Source: Pseudidiomarina terrestris
Lineage (GTDB): Bacteria; Pseudomonadota; Gammaproteobacteria; Enterobacterales; Alteromonadaceae
Direction of reading: 5' to 3'
Length of the DNA: 64,000 nucleotides
Assembly: GCF_030466405.1 (NCBI RefSeq)
Contig: NZ_JAGGJF010000002.1
Span: forward strand, 434,001 to 498,000
In this document: in pieces, positions 49,893-63,288 of the stretch
Position numbering within the stretch: the first letter of the stretch is position 1
How the letters are laid out: the number at the start of each line of letters is the position of its first letter
The notes under the pieces: generated by a model
Told to the model about the DNA's origin: nothing
Seen by the model: only the letters and a program-made list of their open reading frames with translations
Database searches by the model: none
Position numbers and translations under genes: made by a program

Positions 49893-50684
49893 TCAGGCAA
49901 AAACTGTCACCGTCTGACGGCTGATAGCGACCATTTGCCCATTTTCATCCCAGATATGCGCGTGCGTATGGCCGTAACCATCAGCGGCGTAATCTATTGT
50001 CGCCACATAATGCCACCAGGCTGCGGTGGAGCGCTGTGGTAATTCACTCGGAAATTCAATGGTCCAGGTTAAGGAACTGGCCGGTGCCAGCTCAGTCAGG
50101 TGCGTTAACAAGGCTGGTGGCCAGGCATCGACAAGCCCTAATAACAACCCTATGGTGATAGGTGTATCCAGCTCTCTAAAGCGCATGTAGCCACCAAACT
50201 CGCGACTTTTGCTACCGCAAAATGGCAGCCCTCCCAGGGTTACCCGATAATCAAAGGCGCGAGTGAATTCCGGCACACCTTGTCCTTGCGGGAAACTTAA
50301 ACCTTTCTCAACTGGCAATTCATGCGGATCGGGGGTGTCGGTTACCTGGACCACAGAAGGCCTGGCGCGGCCGTACGTCAATAAAGAGGACAACACCACC
50401 TCACCCTCTTGCTTTATCTCGACGGCGATTTGCGTGACATTTTTGCCCTTTCGTAGAACCCGGCGGTACAACTGTGCTGAACCGCTAAGTACCGGCGCCA
50501 CGAAAGATACCGTCATCGCTCGCAACTGCTGATCCTCGGCAGCACCTGCCTCACCGTGCTGCCAGGCAATGGCTGCGGTCAGGCCACCGAACAGTGCGCG
50601 GCCCTGGCCCCAACCCTCGGGAAGTTGCACGTGTTGCTCTGGGGCGGGACTGATCTGGGCAAGAATAGCGTCAAAATTTTCCAT
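49893..50684 (-). CDS. acyl-CoA thioesterase family protein (double hotdog)
   Basis: 263 residues with two hotdog repeats. The first carries GRALFGGLTAAIAW and FVAPVLSG; the second carries SLTWTIEFP and a C-terminal HAHIWDENGQMVAISRQTV, typical of the TesB-like thioesterase superfamily. It probably hydrolyses acyl-CoA in the cytoplasm; chain length is unknown. It stands alone between the uvrY-like gene and the tRNA-Ser terminator. Confidence 0.85.
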   Translation of the reverse strand: MENFDAILAQISPAPEQHVQLPEGWGQGRALFGGLTAAIAWQHGEAGAAEDQQLRAMTVSFVAPVLSGSAQLYRRVLRKGKNVTQIAVEIKQEGEVVLSSLLTYGRARPSVVQVTDTPDPHELPVEKGLSFPQGQGVPEFTRAFDYRVTLGGLPFCGSKSREFGGYMRFRELDTPITIGLLLGLVDAWPPALLTHLTELAPASSLTWTIEFPSELPQRSTAAWWHYVATIDYAADGYGHTHAHIWDENGQMVAISRQTVTVFA

Positions 50685-50764
50685 AACAGACTCATCTAGT
50701 TTGGTTTATTGGCTTTTGTTTCCAGGCAGTATAAACAGGTAGGACCAGATCTGGAAGGGGCAAC

Positions 50765-50791
50765 AAAAAAGCCCGCTAACAAGTAGCGGGC
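50765..50791 (-). terminator. intrinsic terminator of tRNA-Ser
   Basis: Perfect 8-bp stem GCCCGCTA/TAGCGGGC (50771-50778 and 50784-50791) with a 5-nt loop and six T on the minus strand, 11 nt after the tRNA 3' end. Confidence 0.92.
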
Positions 50792-50802
50792 TTTCGGGAA
50801 AT

Positions 50803-50894
50803 TGGCGGAGAGAGAGGGATTCGAACCCCCGGTGGGTATGAACCCACGCCTGATTTCAAGTCAGGTGCATTCAACCGGACTCTGCCATCTCTCC
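50803..50894 (-). tRNA. tRNA-Ser (TGA)
   Basis: 92-nt class II tRNA with long variable arm and encoded CCA. Anticodon TGA in CTGACTTGAAATCAG. Next to yccA as serT is in E. coli. Confidence 0.97.
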
Positions 50895-50929
50895 GATGTC
50901 GAAAGGCTGTGTGCCTCAAGACGAAGCGA

Positions 50930-50958
50930 ATGATAAAGACCCCTAACGCGGTTGTAAA
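50930..50958 (-). promoter_or_regulatory. promoter of tRNA-Ser
   Basis: TTTACA (50953-50958), a 17-nt spacer and TATCAT (50930-50935), each five of six consensus bases, about 35 nt before the tRNA. Confidence 0.7.
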
Positions 50959-51090
50959 GTAAAAATTTAACTGTCAGAGATCGTTTGCTGTCATTTTATA
51001 CAATTAGCAACAAATATCCCTTGAAAGCATTGCTACTTACCCCCACTTTTGGGATACACTGGGAACAGTTATTTATTATTGGAGAATGCC

Positions 51091-51765
51091 ATGAACAACC
51101 AAGCTCACGTTTCGACCGCACGCCGCGGTGAGTCGGTTATACAAACCAACAAAGTTTTACGCAACACCTATATGTTGCTGGGTCTCACACTGGCTTTTAG
51201 TGCGTTCACCGCATTCTTGTCAGCAAGCATGAATTTGCCTCACCCGGGCCTTATTATTACTCTGGTCGGCTTTTACGGCTTGTTGTTCCTGGTGCATAAA
51301 ACCTCTGACAGCGCCTGGGGCCTGCTTTCTACGTTCGCTCTGACTGGCTTTATGGGCTACACCTTAGGTCCGATTCTCGGCATGATTAGTGCGATTGGTC
51401 CGCAGGGTGCTGAAATTATTATGACCGCTCTGGGCGGCACTGCACTTATCTTCTTCTCGTTATCAGCGTATGTGCTGACCACCAAGAAAGATATGTCGTT
51501 CCTTGGCGGCATGATGGTTGCGGGTTTCTTCGTCATCATTGCGCTGTTTATCGCGAATCTGTTCCTGAACATGCCGATACTGGGACTGGCCCTGTCTGGA
51601 CTCTTTATCCTGTTCTCAGCAGGCGCAATCCTGATGCAAACCAGCGCCATTGTTCGCGGCGGTGAGCGTAACTATGTATTGGCCACGGTGACCTTGTACG
51701 TCTCGATTTATAACATCTTCGTCAGCTTGTTGAACATTCTGATGGCCTTCGGTGGCGACGAATAA
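51091..51765 (+). CDS. yccA: Bax inhibitor-1 family membrane protein YccA
   Basis: 224 residues with seven predicted membrane spans and the BI-1 family pattern (NKVLRNTYMLLGLTLAFSAF at the first span; a conserved Asp/Glu-containing C-terminus). E. coli YccA is a substrate and inhibitor of the FtsH protease at the inner membrane. ATG at 51091 is chosen for GGAG 6 nt upstream. It is followed by tusD after 6 nt; in E. coli yccA also neighbours tusE. Confidence 0.92.
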   Translation: MNNQAHVSTARRGESVIQTNKVLRNTYMLLGLTLAFSAFTAFLSASMNLPHPGLIITLVGFYGLLFLVHKTSDSAWGLLSTFALTGFMGYTLGPILGMISAIGPQGAEIIMTALGGTALIFFSLSAYVLTTKKDMSFLGGMMVAGFFVIIALFIANLFLNMPILGLALSGLFILFSAGAILMQTSAIVRGGERNYVLATVTLYVSIYNIFVSLLNILMAFGGDE

Positions 51766-51771
51766 GTTCTC

Positions 51772-52140
51772 GTGACTGATATTGTTATCTCGGTGCATGC
51801 GGCACCTATAACCACCGTAGCTACAACCTCTGCTCGCAGCCTGTTAGCGTTTCACTACGCGCAGGCTGCGCTTGCGTTAGGCCATCGCATTCATCATGTG
51901 TTCTTCTATCAGGCCGGTGTGCTGCATGCGCAACTGCAGGAGGACGGCACCTTGACACCTGTCGCTGCAGATTGGGTGCGGCTGAGTCAACAACATGGAT
52001 TCCCACTGGTGGTCTGCTCGACCATGGTCGAGAACGATTATCAGCTCCAGCCGGAGCAGCTGCATCAAGCTTATGAGCTGGGTGGACTGACGGAATTCAG
52101 TATGGCGACAGCAAAAGCAGAACGCGTGGTGCAATTCTGA
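51772..52140 (+). CDS. tusD: sulfurtransferase TusD
   Basis: 122 residues, DsrE fold. The conserved cysteine is in FPLVVCSTMVEND, corresponding to the catalytic Cys78 of E. coli TusD. TusBCD takes persulfide sulfur from TusA and passes it to TusE for 2-thiolation of tRNA wobble uridine by MnmA. The start is GTG at 51772. The stop overlaps the tusC start by one base (TGATG). Confidence 0.93.
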   Translation: MTDIVISVHAAPITTVATTSARSLLAFHYAQAALALGHRIHHVFFYQAGVLHAQLQEDGTLTPVAADWVRLSQQHGFPLVVCSTMVENDYQLQPEQLHQAYELGGLTEFSMATAKAERVVQF

Positions 52141-52487
52141 TGACCACTTTTATCGTACAGACTCATCCTCCGGCAGCGATCGACAGCTGGCATGGCCAGG
52201 ATATGCTGCTGGCACTGGCAACGCTTGAGCTTAACCCACAACTGGTATTGCTCGGAGATGCTGTCGCACATTTACGCCATAATCATGATGTTAGCCGGCA
52301 GCAGCGTTCTTTGCAGAAACGCTATGCGCTGCTTGATCTATACGACTGTCCCCCACCTGTGGTGGTCGCCGAAGAACTCAGCAAGCTAGGCATCACTGGG
52401 GCTGATTTTGTCTGCGAGGTTGCCGTCATGAGCTACCATCAACTCAGCCAACAACTGCTGCAAAGTACCAAAGTGATAAGGTTTTAA
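52140..52487 (+). CDS. tusC: sulfur relay protein TusC
   Basis: 115 residues of the DsrF/TusC family: alpha/beta fold with QDMLLALATLELNPQLVLLG and DLYDCPPPVVVAEEL matching the usual order of conserved segments. It is a structural subunit of the TusBCD hexamer. Coupled to tusD by a one-base overlap and followed by tusB after 3 nt. Confidence 0.9.
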   Translation: MTTFIVQTHPPAAIDSWHGQDMLLALATLELNPQLVLLGDAVAHLRHNHDVSRQQRSLQKRYALLDLYDCPPPVVVAEELSKLGITGADFVCEVAVMSYHQLSQQLLQSTKVIRF

Positions 52488-52490
52488 GCC

Positions 52491-52832
52491 ATGATCGACG
52501 CCAGTGTACCTATGCAGGAACAAAGTGTTTTTTATTTACGGCAATGGCCTTTGGCCGAGCACGATCGAGCGTTACTGCAACAGAGCTGTACGGACGACCG
52601 GCAAATCCTGTTGATTGTCACCGAGCAAGCCCTTGAGACACTCTGGCAAAACCCGGATGAACTCCTCGATTTTCCGCACACCTGTTATGCTGTGCACACC
52701 GAAATCGAGCTGCTTCGTGCTGACAACAGTACCCTTGCCGATCTGCCTTTCCCGGCATTTATTATGCAACTTAACGATGCCAGTTGGGTGGAGTTAACGC
52801 TACAATCGCAACTGGTAACCTATTTTGCTTAG
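52491..52832 (+). CDS. tusB: sulfur relay protein TusB
   Basis: 113 residues, DsrH/TusB-like, assigned mostly by its place between tusC and tusE and by its size and fold pattern (ILLIVTEQALETLW, CYAVHTEIELL). Similarity is low, as is usual for TusB. An internal ATG at 52512 would give a length closer to E. coli TusB (95 aa). Confidence 0.78.
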   Translation: MIDASVPMQEQSVFYLRQWPLAEHDRALLQQSCTDDRQILLIVTEQALETLWQNPDELLDFPHTCYAVHTEIELLRADNSTLADLPFPAFIMQLNDASWVELTLQSQLVTYFA

Positions 52833-52851
52833 CCTGAAGTGAACCTGCACA

Positions 52852-54853
<2,002 letters not shown>

Positions 54854-54864
<11 letters not shown>

Positions 54865-56194
54865 CCTCGCCTCGCTGCCAGTCACTGGCTTGATCCTGCT
54901 GCTGTAACCACTCGAGCTTCGCCCGTAATTGTTTTTCCAGGCCGCGATCACTGGGTTGATATAAGTCCGGTTGCCCTACGCTTGCGGGTAAATACCGCTC
55001 GCCGGGCACAATGGCTTGCGGATAGTCATGGGCGTAGCGATAGCCGGCCCCGAAACCTTCCTGCTTATGGACCTTGGTTGGTGCGTTGCGTAAGTGGTGA
55101 GGAACCGGTGCGTCAGGGAAATCTGCGGCTAATTTTTTCGCCGCATTGAAGGCACGATACAGCGCATTGCTTTTCGGTGCCATCGCGCAATACACCAATG
55201 CTTCCGCGATCGCTCGCTCGCCTTCTGCCGGCCCCACCCGATGAAAGGTGTCCCAGGCATTCAGGGCCAGTTGTAAGGCGCGCGGATCGGCGGTACCTAT
55301 ATCTTCGGAAGCAATGGCCAAAAGTCGTCGTGCCGCAATCAGCGGGTCGCCGCCGCCCTGCAGAATACGTGCATACCAATAAAGGGCACCATCTGCCGAG
55401 GAGCCACGGACAGATTTGTGCAAGGCAGATAACAGGTCGTAATAAACGTCGCCTTGCTTGTCAAAACCTGCCTGCCGCCCGCCAATCGCCTCGACGATTA
55501 AATCGCGCTCAATGGTGGTGCCGTCAGTGACAGTATCAGCGCAGATTTCCAAATAATTAAGCAGGCGGCGGGCATCCCCCCCTGCCACATCAAGCAAATA
55601 AGCTTTCGCGGCGGTCGTTAACTGCAACTGTCTGGCTCCCAGCCCCTTGTCGGCATCGCTCAGTGCCCGTTCCAACAAACCGGATAGGTCTTCTGTTTCA
55701 AGTGACTTCAGGCGATACACACGCGCTCGGGACAACAAGGCACCATTGAGTTCAAAAGCTGGATTTTCCGTGGTCGCCCCGACAAAAATAATGGTGCCAT
55801 CTTCGATGTGGGGTAAAAAAGCATCCTGTTGGCTTTTATTAAATCGGTGCACCTCATCGACAAATAACAGGGTACGTTGACCTTGCTGCTGATGTTCTTT
55901 GGCGATGGCAATGGCCTGGCGAATTTCTTTGACCCCTGAGGTCACCGCACTAATACGTTCGAGCTCGGCAGCACCCGTTTGCGCAATGATTTCCGCCAGC
56001 GTGGTTTTTCCGGTGCCAGGCGGCCCCCACAAAATCATGGAATGCAACTGCCCGTTTTGAATGGCATCGCGCAGCGGTTTACCAGACCCCAATAAATGGC
56101 TCTGGCCAACGTAGTCCGCCAGGGTCAGCGGCCGCATGCGTGCCGCAAGTGGCCGAAAATCGGCTGCGAAATCGAAACTTTGGTTCTTGGCCAC
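54854..56194 (-). CDS. rarA: replication-associated recombination protein RarA (MgsA)
   Basis: 446 residues (E. coli 447). AAA+ domain with Walker A GPPGTGKT, Walker [21 protein letters not shown] and sensor [20 protein letters not shown], then the MgsA tetramerisation domain. It acts at stalled replication forks with SSB. Four-gene order lolA-rarA-(crcB)-serS as in E. coli, with crcB added. It starts 5 nt after lolA. Confidence 0.96.
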
Positions 56195-56199
56195 TACGC

Positions 56200-56826
56200 T
56201 TACTCGTTATCGCCTCGTTGGTCATCCACCGCCGCGCCGGGGGGGATCTCAAACTCGAAAGTGGCTCCCGCCAGGGCTGAGTTAGTTTTTACATTGCTTA
56301 ACACAATACGCGTCAGCTGCCCTTGCCCATCATCCAAAATCACTTCGTTCAGCGTCTCATCAGTGAAGTTAATTTGCAGACTTTGCTGACTCTCAGCCTC
56401 GGCATTCGGCTCCAGTTGATAGCTGTTTCCTTCAACCTCTACCTCATAATCAGCCCAGGCCGTGGTTTCACCATCTAACAGTAACAGGAACGGACTTTGC
56501 GTGGCCGAAGCTTGCTGTTCAGCAACGGTAACCTGCTCGACAAAGGGATCAAAGTAATAGAGGGTGGTACCGTCCGCTACCAGCACTAATTCATTGGGAG
56601 CATCGCTTTGCCAGAAAAATTTATTAGGACGGGCCATGGCCAGACGTCCCTGTAGTTCTTGCACTAACTCGCCCTGCGGGTCGATAACCTGCTGGACAAA
56701 GTCTGCCTGTAAAGTGCTGACAGGTGCCAGCCGCTGTTGTAACTCGAATTTGGCCTCGCTGGCCGATACGCTGGCAAAGCCCAAAAGTAGCGTGGACGCT
56801 ACTACGGCGCTGGTTAAAAACTTCAT
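56200..56826 (-). CDS. lolA: outer-membrane lipoprotein carrier LolA
   Basis: 208 residues with signal peptide ([19 protein letters not shown]) and the LolA beta-barrel pattern: [40 protein letters not shown] and [17 protein letters not shown]. The mature protein carries lipoproteins across the periplasm from LolCDE to LolB. It lies between ftsK and rarA, as in E. coli. Confidence 0.95.
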   Translation of the reverse strand: MKFLTSAVVASTLLLGFASVSASEAKFELQQRLAPVSTLQADFVQQVIDPQGELVQELQGRLAMARPNKFFWQSDAPNELVLVADGTTLYYFDPFVEQVTVAEQQASATQSPFLLLLDGETTAWADYEVEVEGNSYQLEPNAEAESQQSLQINFTDETLNEVILDDGQGQLTRIVLSNVKTNSALAGATFEFEIPPGAAVDDQRGDNE

Positions 56827-56838
56827 CGTTGTTTTCCC

Positions 56839-59235
56839 TTAATCGCGTGGTGGCCGTGGCGCAAGTACATCGCGCTGACCATTACTTGCTGCACTACTAA
56901 CGACACCGCTAACTTCCATTTGTTCAACGATGCGCGCAGCGCGATTGTAACCAATACGGAATTTTCGCTGCACACTTGAGACCGACACCCGTTGGGTCTC
57001 AGTAACAAAGGCGACCGCTTCATCATAGAGGGGATCACTTTCACCGTCGTCATCGCCCGCGCTCTCGCCGGGTAACAAAGCATCGTCACTTTGATCGCCA
57101 CTGAGGATCTCTTCCAGATAGTTGGGTTTGCCGCGACGCTTCCAGTCTGCCACCACCGCATGCACTTCATGATCATCAATAAAGGCACCATGCACACGCG
57201 TCGGTACGCCGCTTCCCGGAGGCAGATAGAGCATATCACCCTGCCCTAATAACTGGTCGGCACCGGGTTGGTCCAATATGGTGCGCGAGTCAATTTTTGA
57301 TTGCACCTGAAACGCGATTCGGGTCGGAATGTTTGCTTTAATCAGCCCCGTGATAACGTCAACCGACGGGCGCTGAGTAGCCAGAATTAAGTGAATCCCA
57401 GCGGCCCGCGCTTTCTGCGCGATCCGGGCAATCAGCTCTTCAACTTTTTTGCCGACAATCATCATCATGTCGGCAAACTCGTCAATCACCACCACGATGC
57501 TCGGCAGTGTTTCCAACACCGGTGGCATCTCGTCCATGGAATCGCCGGGCTTCCATAATGGATCGCGTAGCGGCTCACCCGCTGCGGCTGCATCTTCCAC
57601 TTTGACGTTATAGCCTTTCAAATTACGTACGCCGAGTGCCGACATCAGTTTGTAACGGCGTTCCATTTCGCCAACACACCACCGCAAAGCGTTGGCCGCG
57701 TCTTTCATGTCGGTTACCACTTCAGTCAACAGATGCGGGATCCCTTCATACACCGAAAGTTCCAGCATTTTAGGATCAATCATAATCAGCCGTACCTGCT
57801 CGGGGGTGCTTTTATAAAGCAGGCTTAAAATCATGACATTAACGCCCACAGATTTACCCGAGCCTGTCGTTCCTGCCACCAACAGGTGGGGCATTTTCGC
57901 CAAATCCACCACCACCGGCTGACCAGCAATCCCTTTACCAAGTACCATGGTTAAAGGCGACGGGTTCTGCTGGAAGGCGTCACAGCTAATCACATCGCTG
58001 AAAAATACGGTCTCACGGCTTTTATTCGGCAGCTCCAGCCCTACATAAGACTTTCCGGGGATGACTTCGACCACGCGCACGGAGATGGCTGACAGCGAGC
58101 GGGCAATGTCTTTATCCAGGTTGGAGATTTTGGAGACCTTCACACCCGGCGCTAGATCGAGTTCGAAGCGGGTAATCACCGGGCCTGGCTGCACGTTAGC
58201 AACTTTCACCTCGACACCGAAGTCCTGCAGGACCGCCTCAACGGTCTGACTGATTTGCTCCAGTTCCTCTGGCGTTAAAGGATTGCCCGTCTTTGCTGGC
58301 TTATCCAGCAGGGCAATTGAAGGCAGCGGATCAATCGCGTCAGCGGCAGCTGAGTGTTCCTCGGCCTCATGTTCTTCTTCCACCTGCTGCCGTTCTTCGG
58401 CATTAATCTGCGCCGCTGGCTTTTCGTCGGAACGCGCGATTTTCATCGACTTCTTCTCGGCCGCGCCAAATAAGCCTAGATCTGGTTCATCATCGTCATC
58501 ACTGGTTAAGGTAATATCCAGATCGAGTTCTGGTTCACGGCGCTCGAACAGCGCATCCGCCTCTTCTTCGTCAACGGTCGGGAGTGGTTTCACCTTACGG
58601 CGCTTTTTCTTACGCTCCCGGGGCTCTGAGTTTGACGAAGTACGAAACCGCTGAAGCAGCTCTTTGCTGCGCTCAACCAGCCATAACGTCCCGCGTATTG
58701 CCAGTTCACCGAGTTTGTCAGCCAGCCAAACCCAGGAAATGCCGGTCACCAGTGTCAAGCCGGTGCACAGAAAGGTCAGCAGCAGTAAGGTGGTGCCAAT
58801 CAGATTAAAATAAGGCAATAACGAGCTACTAATCACGTCGCCGACAACGCCACCTGCGGAAAACGAATAAAGCTCTGAGAAATTCAGTGATGCCAGCGCG
58901 GCTGCCCCGACCAAGGTCAGAATCAAGCCAATTAAGCGTAGGCCAAGCGCCAGGTAATCGAGTTCTACCAGACGATGGGGTTGGCGGAACATCACATAAC
59001 CCAGTCCAGCCAAACCAAAAGGGATCAGATAGGCAACAAAGCCAAAGGAAAACAATAACGCATCGGCGAACCAGGCACCAATGGCGCCGGCAGCATTCTC
59101 AATCGTGCCTTGATAGCCGGTTTGTGACCAACTGGGATCTGCCGGATTAAAGCTGACTAAGGCCAGAAAAAGAAATATCGCAAAGGCACCACATAAAATC
59201 AGGCCTACTTCGAGTACGCGTTGTGCACCGCTCAT
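56839..59235 (-). CDS. ftsK: DNA translocase FtsK
   Basis: 798 residues. Four to five N-terminal membrane spans (to about 180), a short acidic linker (to about 310), then the RecA-like motor with [12 protein letters not shown] and [12 protein letters not shown], and the gamma domain at the C-terminus ([20 protein letters not shown]) that reads KOPS and activates XerCD. The linker is far shorter than in E. coli FtsK (1329 aa). The ATG overlaps the stop of a 15-codon upstream ORF; its own Shine-Dalgarno (AGG) is weak. Confidence 0.96.
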   Translation of the reverse strand: MSGAQRVLEVGLILCGAFAIFLFLALVSFNPADPSWSQTGYQGTIENAAGAIGAWFADALLFSFGFVAYLIPFGLAGLGYVMFRQPHRLVELDYLALGLRLIGLILTLVGAAALASLNFSELYSFSAGGVVGDVISSSLLPYFNLIGTTLLLLTFLCTGLTLVTGISWVWLADKLGELAIRGTLWLVERSKELLQRFRTSSNSEPRERKKKRRKVKPLPTVDEEEADALFERREPELDLDITLTSDDDDEPDLGLFGAAEKKSMKIARSDEKPAAQINAEERQQVEEEHEAEEHSAAADAIDPLPSIALLDKPAKTGNPLTPEELEQISQTVEAVLQDFGVEVKVANVQPGPVITRFELDLAPGVKVSKISNLDKDIARSLSAISVRVVEVIPGKSYVGLELPNKSRETVFFSDVISCDAFQQNPSPLTMVLGKGIAGQPVVVDLAKMPHLLVAGTTGSGKSVGVNVMILSLLYKSTPEQVRLIMIDPKMLELSVYEGIPHLLTEVVTDMKDAANALRWCVGEMERRYKLMSALGVRNLKGYNVKVEDAAAAGEPLRDPLWKPGDSMDEMPPVLETLPSIVVVIDEFADMMMIVGKKVEELIARIAQKARAAGIHLILATQRPSVDVITGLIKANIPTRIAFQVQSKIDSRTILDQPGADQLLGQGDMLYLPPGSGVPTRVHGAFIDDHEVHAVVADWKRRGKPNYLEEILSGDQSDDALLPGESAGDDDGESDPLYDEAVAFVTETQRVSVSSVQRKFRIGYNRAARIVEQMEVSGVVSSAASNGQRDVLAPRPPRD

Positions 59236-59279
59236 GATTGCGCCTGCGGTTGTTTGAGCACCACTGCCGTGTTCATCAT
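59232..59279 (-). CDS. 15-residue leader peptide ORF overlapping ftsK start (putative)
   Basis: ATGATGAACACG opens a 15-codon frame ([15 protein letters not shown]) whose TGA overlaps the ftsK ATG as ATGA. It has a much better Shine-Dalgarno (AGGGA, 7 nt) than ftsK. This layout suggests translational coupling of FtsK synthesis to the leader. No attenuator hairpin is visible. The 103 nt between it and lrp hold nothing else clear. Confidence 0.45.
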   Translation of the reverse strand: MMNTAVVLKQPQAQS

Positions 59280-59382
59280 TGTTGTTCCCTGTTAGCGTTT
59301 ATTCTTATCGAAGAACCGTCGTTCTTTATTAGCTAGTGTAGCTTGTCAGCGCAAGAGATTCAGCTGTTTTACGACCTCTTTG

Positions 59383-59874
59383 CTAACCTTTTATCAGAAC
59401 TTTATTTTCGTTTTTCACTTCTTCCATCACCACATAGGTACGGGACTCGTTCACGCCCGGCATCATCAGCAAGGTTTCACCCAGTAATTTTCGATAGGAA
59501 GGCATGTCCGGGACCCGGGCTTTAATCAGGAAATCAAAGTCCCCTGCGACCAAATGACACTCAAGAATTTCAGGTGTTTTCTGCACCGCATCACTGAATT
59601 CCGCAAACGAGTCTGACGAGGTGCGGGTTAGCGTGATTTCAACGAATACCATCAGGTTCGCGCCCAGCTTAGCTGGGTTGATGCGCGCATGGTAACCTTC
59701 AATCACACCCTCTTTTTCAAGCTTGCGAATACGCTCGCTACAAGCCGTGGGACTCAGGCCCACCCGGCGTGCTGTGGCAACGTTACTGAGGCGCCCTTCT
59801 TCCTGTAGTAGACGTAGTATTTTACGGTCAATTCTGTCAATAGTGATTTCGACGGGTTCTTCAGCTGAAAACAT
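59383..59874 (-). CDS. lrp: leucine-responsive regulatory protein Lrp
   Basis: 163 residues (E. coli Lrp 164). N-terminal helix-turn-helix (LDRIDR-like IDRIDRKILRLLQEEGRLSN, VGLSPTACSERIRKLE) and C-terminal RAM ligand domain (ECHLVAGDFDFLIKARVPDM, PGVNESRTYVVMEEV). The lrp-ftsK order identifies it as the global regulator rather than a local AsnC-type protein. It is divergent from ald, a classic Lrp-family target, so control of both genes is likely. Confidence 0.94.
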   Translation of the reverse strand: MFSAEEPVEITIDRIDRKILRLLQEEGRLSNVATARRVGLSPTACSERIRKLEKEGVIEGYHARINPAKLGANLMVFVEITLTRTSSDSFAEFSDAVQKTPEILECHLVAGDFDFLIKARVPDMPSYRKLLGETLLMMPGVNESRTYVVMEEVKNENKVLIKG

Positions 59875-59906
59875 TATTTTTCACTATTCTTTATAGGTTT
59901 GACCAT

Positions 59907-59912
59907 ATTATA
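59907..59912 (-). promoter_or_regulatory. putative -10 of lrp and Lrp-binding candidate region
   Basis: Perfect TATAAT on the minus strand 33 nt before lrp. The pentamer TATAG occurs three times on the plus strand (near 59892, 59910 and 59923) in this AT-rich gap, a pattern that could be Lrp sites and autoregulation. Confidence 0.4.
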
Positions 59913-59961
59913 GACTGAAAACTATAGTAAAAAAAGTACGAAACAAACCACAAAGTTCGCC

Positions 59962-59967
59962 TATAAT
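59962..59967 (+). promoter_or_regulatory. putative -10 of ald
   Basis: Perfect TATAAT 52 nt before ald, with no good -35 at 16-18 nt (CGAAAC). This is consistent with activation, perhaps by Lrp bound upstream. Confidence 0.45.
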
Positions 59968-60018
59968 TGCCGCCGTAAATCCTCATGTTTCATTGACAAC
60001 TTAGATGGGAAGCAGTCC

Positions 60019-61146
60019 ATGTTAATTGGTGTACCTAAAGAGATTAAAAACCACGAATACCGTATTGGCCTCACGCCTGCAGCTGTGCGTGAATATGTAG
60101 CACACGGCCACGATGTGATGGTGGAAAATAACGGTGGTGCGGCAATTGGTTTTACCAACGAAGATTACGAGCTGGCCGGCGCGACCATCGTTTCCGACCC
60201 AGCTGAAATCTTTGCCAAAGCCGATATGATCATTAAAGTCAAAGAGCCGCAGCCGAACGAATGTATGCAACTGCGTGAAGGTCAAATCCTGTACACCTAT
60301 TTGCACCTGGCACCAGATCCAACACAAACTGAGTTGTTGGCGAAATCTGGCGTGACTGCGATTGCCTATGAAACTGTAACTGACCGTAACGGCGGTCTGC
60401 CTCTGTTAGCCCCAATGAGCGAAGTTGCTGGCCGTATGTCGATTCAGGCTGGTGCGCACAACCTTGAAAAAGTAAACGGCGGTAGCGGCGTATTGCTCGG
60501 TGGCGTACCTGGTGTTGAGCCAGGTAAAGTTCTGGTCATCGGTGGTGGTGTGGTCGGTACTCAGGCAGCAAAAATGGCTGTAGGTATGGGCGCTGAAGTA
60601 ACGATTCTGGATCGTTCACTCCCACGTTTGCGTCAGTTGGATGATATTTTTGCAGGTCGTGTGAAAACCATCTATTCCACTGTTGATGCCATTGATCACT
60701 TCTCACGTCAGGCTGACTTAGTGGTGGGTGCGGTGTTGATTCCAGGCGCTGCGGCACCTAAGTTGTTAACCCGTGACCACCTGAAAAACATGAAACCGGG
60801 CTCGGTTGTTGTTGATGTCGCGATTGACCAGGGTGGCTGTTTTGAAACCTCGAAAGCAACCACGCATCAGGAACCCACGTACATCGTAGATGACATCGTG
60901 CATTACTGCGTTGCGAACATGCCAGGTGGTGTGGCCCGTACTTCAACCATCGCCTTAAATAACGCAACCTTACCATTTGGTCTGGCGCTGGCGAACCACG
61001 GTTTAGCAGCGATGGAAAGCAACGAGCACCTGCGCGACGGCTTGAACATGCACAAAGGTAAAATCACCTACAAGGCTGTGCATGACGATTTAGGCGAGAA
61101 GCTTGGTCTGGAGTATCAGGACCCGTCTGACGCTATTCGCGGCTAA
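60019..61146 (+). CDS. ald: alanine dehydrogenase
   Basis: 375 residues. N-terminal [20 protein letters not shown] and [20 protein letters not shown], catalytic His of YLHLAPD, then the NAD Rossmann domain ([20 protein letters not shown]) and [19 protein letters not shown]. It oxidatively deaminates alanine to pyruvate with NAD+. With the AGCS alanine symporter and pykA elsewhere in the window it supports growth on alanine. Divergent from lrp. Confidence 0.97.
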   Translation: MLIGVPKEIKNHEYRIGLTPAAVREYVAHGHDVMVENNGGAAIGFTNEDYELAGATIVSDPAEIFAKADMIIKVKEPQPNECMQLREGQILYTYLHLAPDPTQTELLAKSGVTAIAYETVTDRNGGLPLLAPMSEVAGRMSIQAGAHNLEKVNGGSGVLLGGVPGVEPGKVLVIGGGVVGTQAAKMAVGMGAEVTILDRSLPRLRQLDDIFAGRVKTIYSTVDAIDHFSRQADLVVGAVLIPGAAAPKLLTRDHLKNMKPGSVVVDVAIDQGGCFETSKATTHQEPTYIVDDIVHYCVANMPGGVARTSTIALNNATLPFGLALANHGLAAMESNEHLRDGLNMHKGKITYKAVHDDLGEKLGLEYQDPSDAIRG

Positions 61147-61176
61147 TTCCCCCTGCCAGTAAATAGTTACACCTGT

Positions 61177-61208
61177 AGACCCGCACAATGTTTGCGGGTC
61201 TCTTGTTT
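61177..61208 (+). terminator. probable terminator of ald
   Basis: 9-bp stem AGACCCGCA/TGCGGGTCT (61177-61185 and 61193-61201) with a 7-nt loop, followed by CTTGTTT. The T run is short, so termination may be partial. Confidence 0.7.
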
Positions 61209-61231
61209 GCGGCTGTTGTAATCCATACAAT
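61203..61231 (+). promoter_or_regulatory. putative promoter of trxB
   Basis: TTGTTT (61203-61208), a 17-nt spacer and TACAAT (61226-61231), starting in the tail of the ald terminator and about 60 nt before trxB. Confidence 0.4.
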
Positions 61232-61276
61232 CGACCCCTATGTATGTAAGCATGTCGCGAATAAATTAAATAATAA

Positions 61277-62251
<975 letters not shown>

Positions 62252-62265
62252 GAACTATCAGGCCG

Positions 62266-62991
62266 ATGTTCCGCTTAGCGGAAAATGAGTTTAGCTTTCC
62301 TCGTCCGGAACTCGCTTTGCGTGAGCCAAACGGACTGCTGGCGATCGGTGGTGATCTACACCCCGATCGCCTGCTCAATGCTTACCGGCAAGGCATTTTC
62401 CCCTGGTTTGCGGACGATACTCCCCCCTTATGGTGGAGCCCTGATCCGCGTGCCGTATTTACCCCCGAGTCATTGCACCAGAGCCGCTCGATGAAGCGCT
62501 TCCGGCAACGTACCGGTTTTCATGTCAGCCTGAACCAGGACTTTGCACAGGTGATACAGGCCTGTGCTGCAAACCATGAGGCAGGTCCTGATGGCACCTG
62601 GATCACAGCTGAGCTGCAGCAGGCGTTTATTCGTTTGCATGAACTTGGCCATGCTCATTCCGTAGAGGTTTGGGCGGACGATGTTTTAGTCGGTGGCATG
62701 TACGGTATTGCCGTTGGCGATGTCTTTTGCGGAGAAAGTATGTTCCACGAGCGGAGCAATGCGTCAAAGCTAGCGCTGCTGGTATTCGCCGAACACTTTT
62801 TTGCGGCAGGCGGGCAACTGCTCGATGCGCAGGTCTCGAACCCTCATCTGAGCAGGTTAGGAATGCACGAATTACCGCGCCAACATTTCTTGCACCGACT
62901 GCGTGAAAGTCAGCAAGGAAAAGCTAAATTGACGCCCGGGTTTTGGTATTCCCGGGAGTTGCCACATAAATCAAGTGGTAATTGTTGCTGA
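62266..62991 (+). CDS. aat: leucyl/phenylalanyl-tRNA-protein transferase
   Basis: 241 residues (E. coli 234). FPRPELALREPNGLLAIGGD, GIFPWFADDTPPLWWSPDPR and GGMYGIAVGDVFCGESMFHE are the family signatures. It adds Leu or Phe to N-terminal Lys/Arg of proteins, making N-degrons for ClpS-ClpAP; clpA lies just downstream on the other strand. Same operon direction as trxB and infA. Confidence 0.96.
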   Translation: MFRLAENEFSFPRPELALREPNGLLAIGGDLHPDRLLNAYRQGIFPWFADDTPPLWWSPDPRAVFTPESLHQSRSMKRFRQRTGFHVSLNQDFAQVIQACAANHEAGPDGTWITAELQQAFIRLHELGHAHSVEVWADDVLVGGMYGIAVGDVFCGESMFHERSNASKLALLVFAEHFFAAGGQLLDAQVSNPHLSRLGMHELPRQHFLHRLRESQQGKAKLTPGFWYSRELPHKSSGNCC

Positions 62992-63057
62992 AAACAGCTA
63001 AAATTCTGACCACTTTTTCTAGAGCATATGTTTTTAACTGAGATTTCGAGGATTTGA

Positions 63058-63276
<219 letters not shown>

Positions 63277-63288
63277 ACGCAGCTGCCG

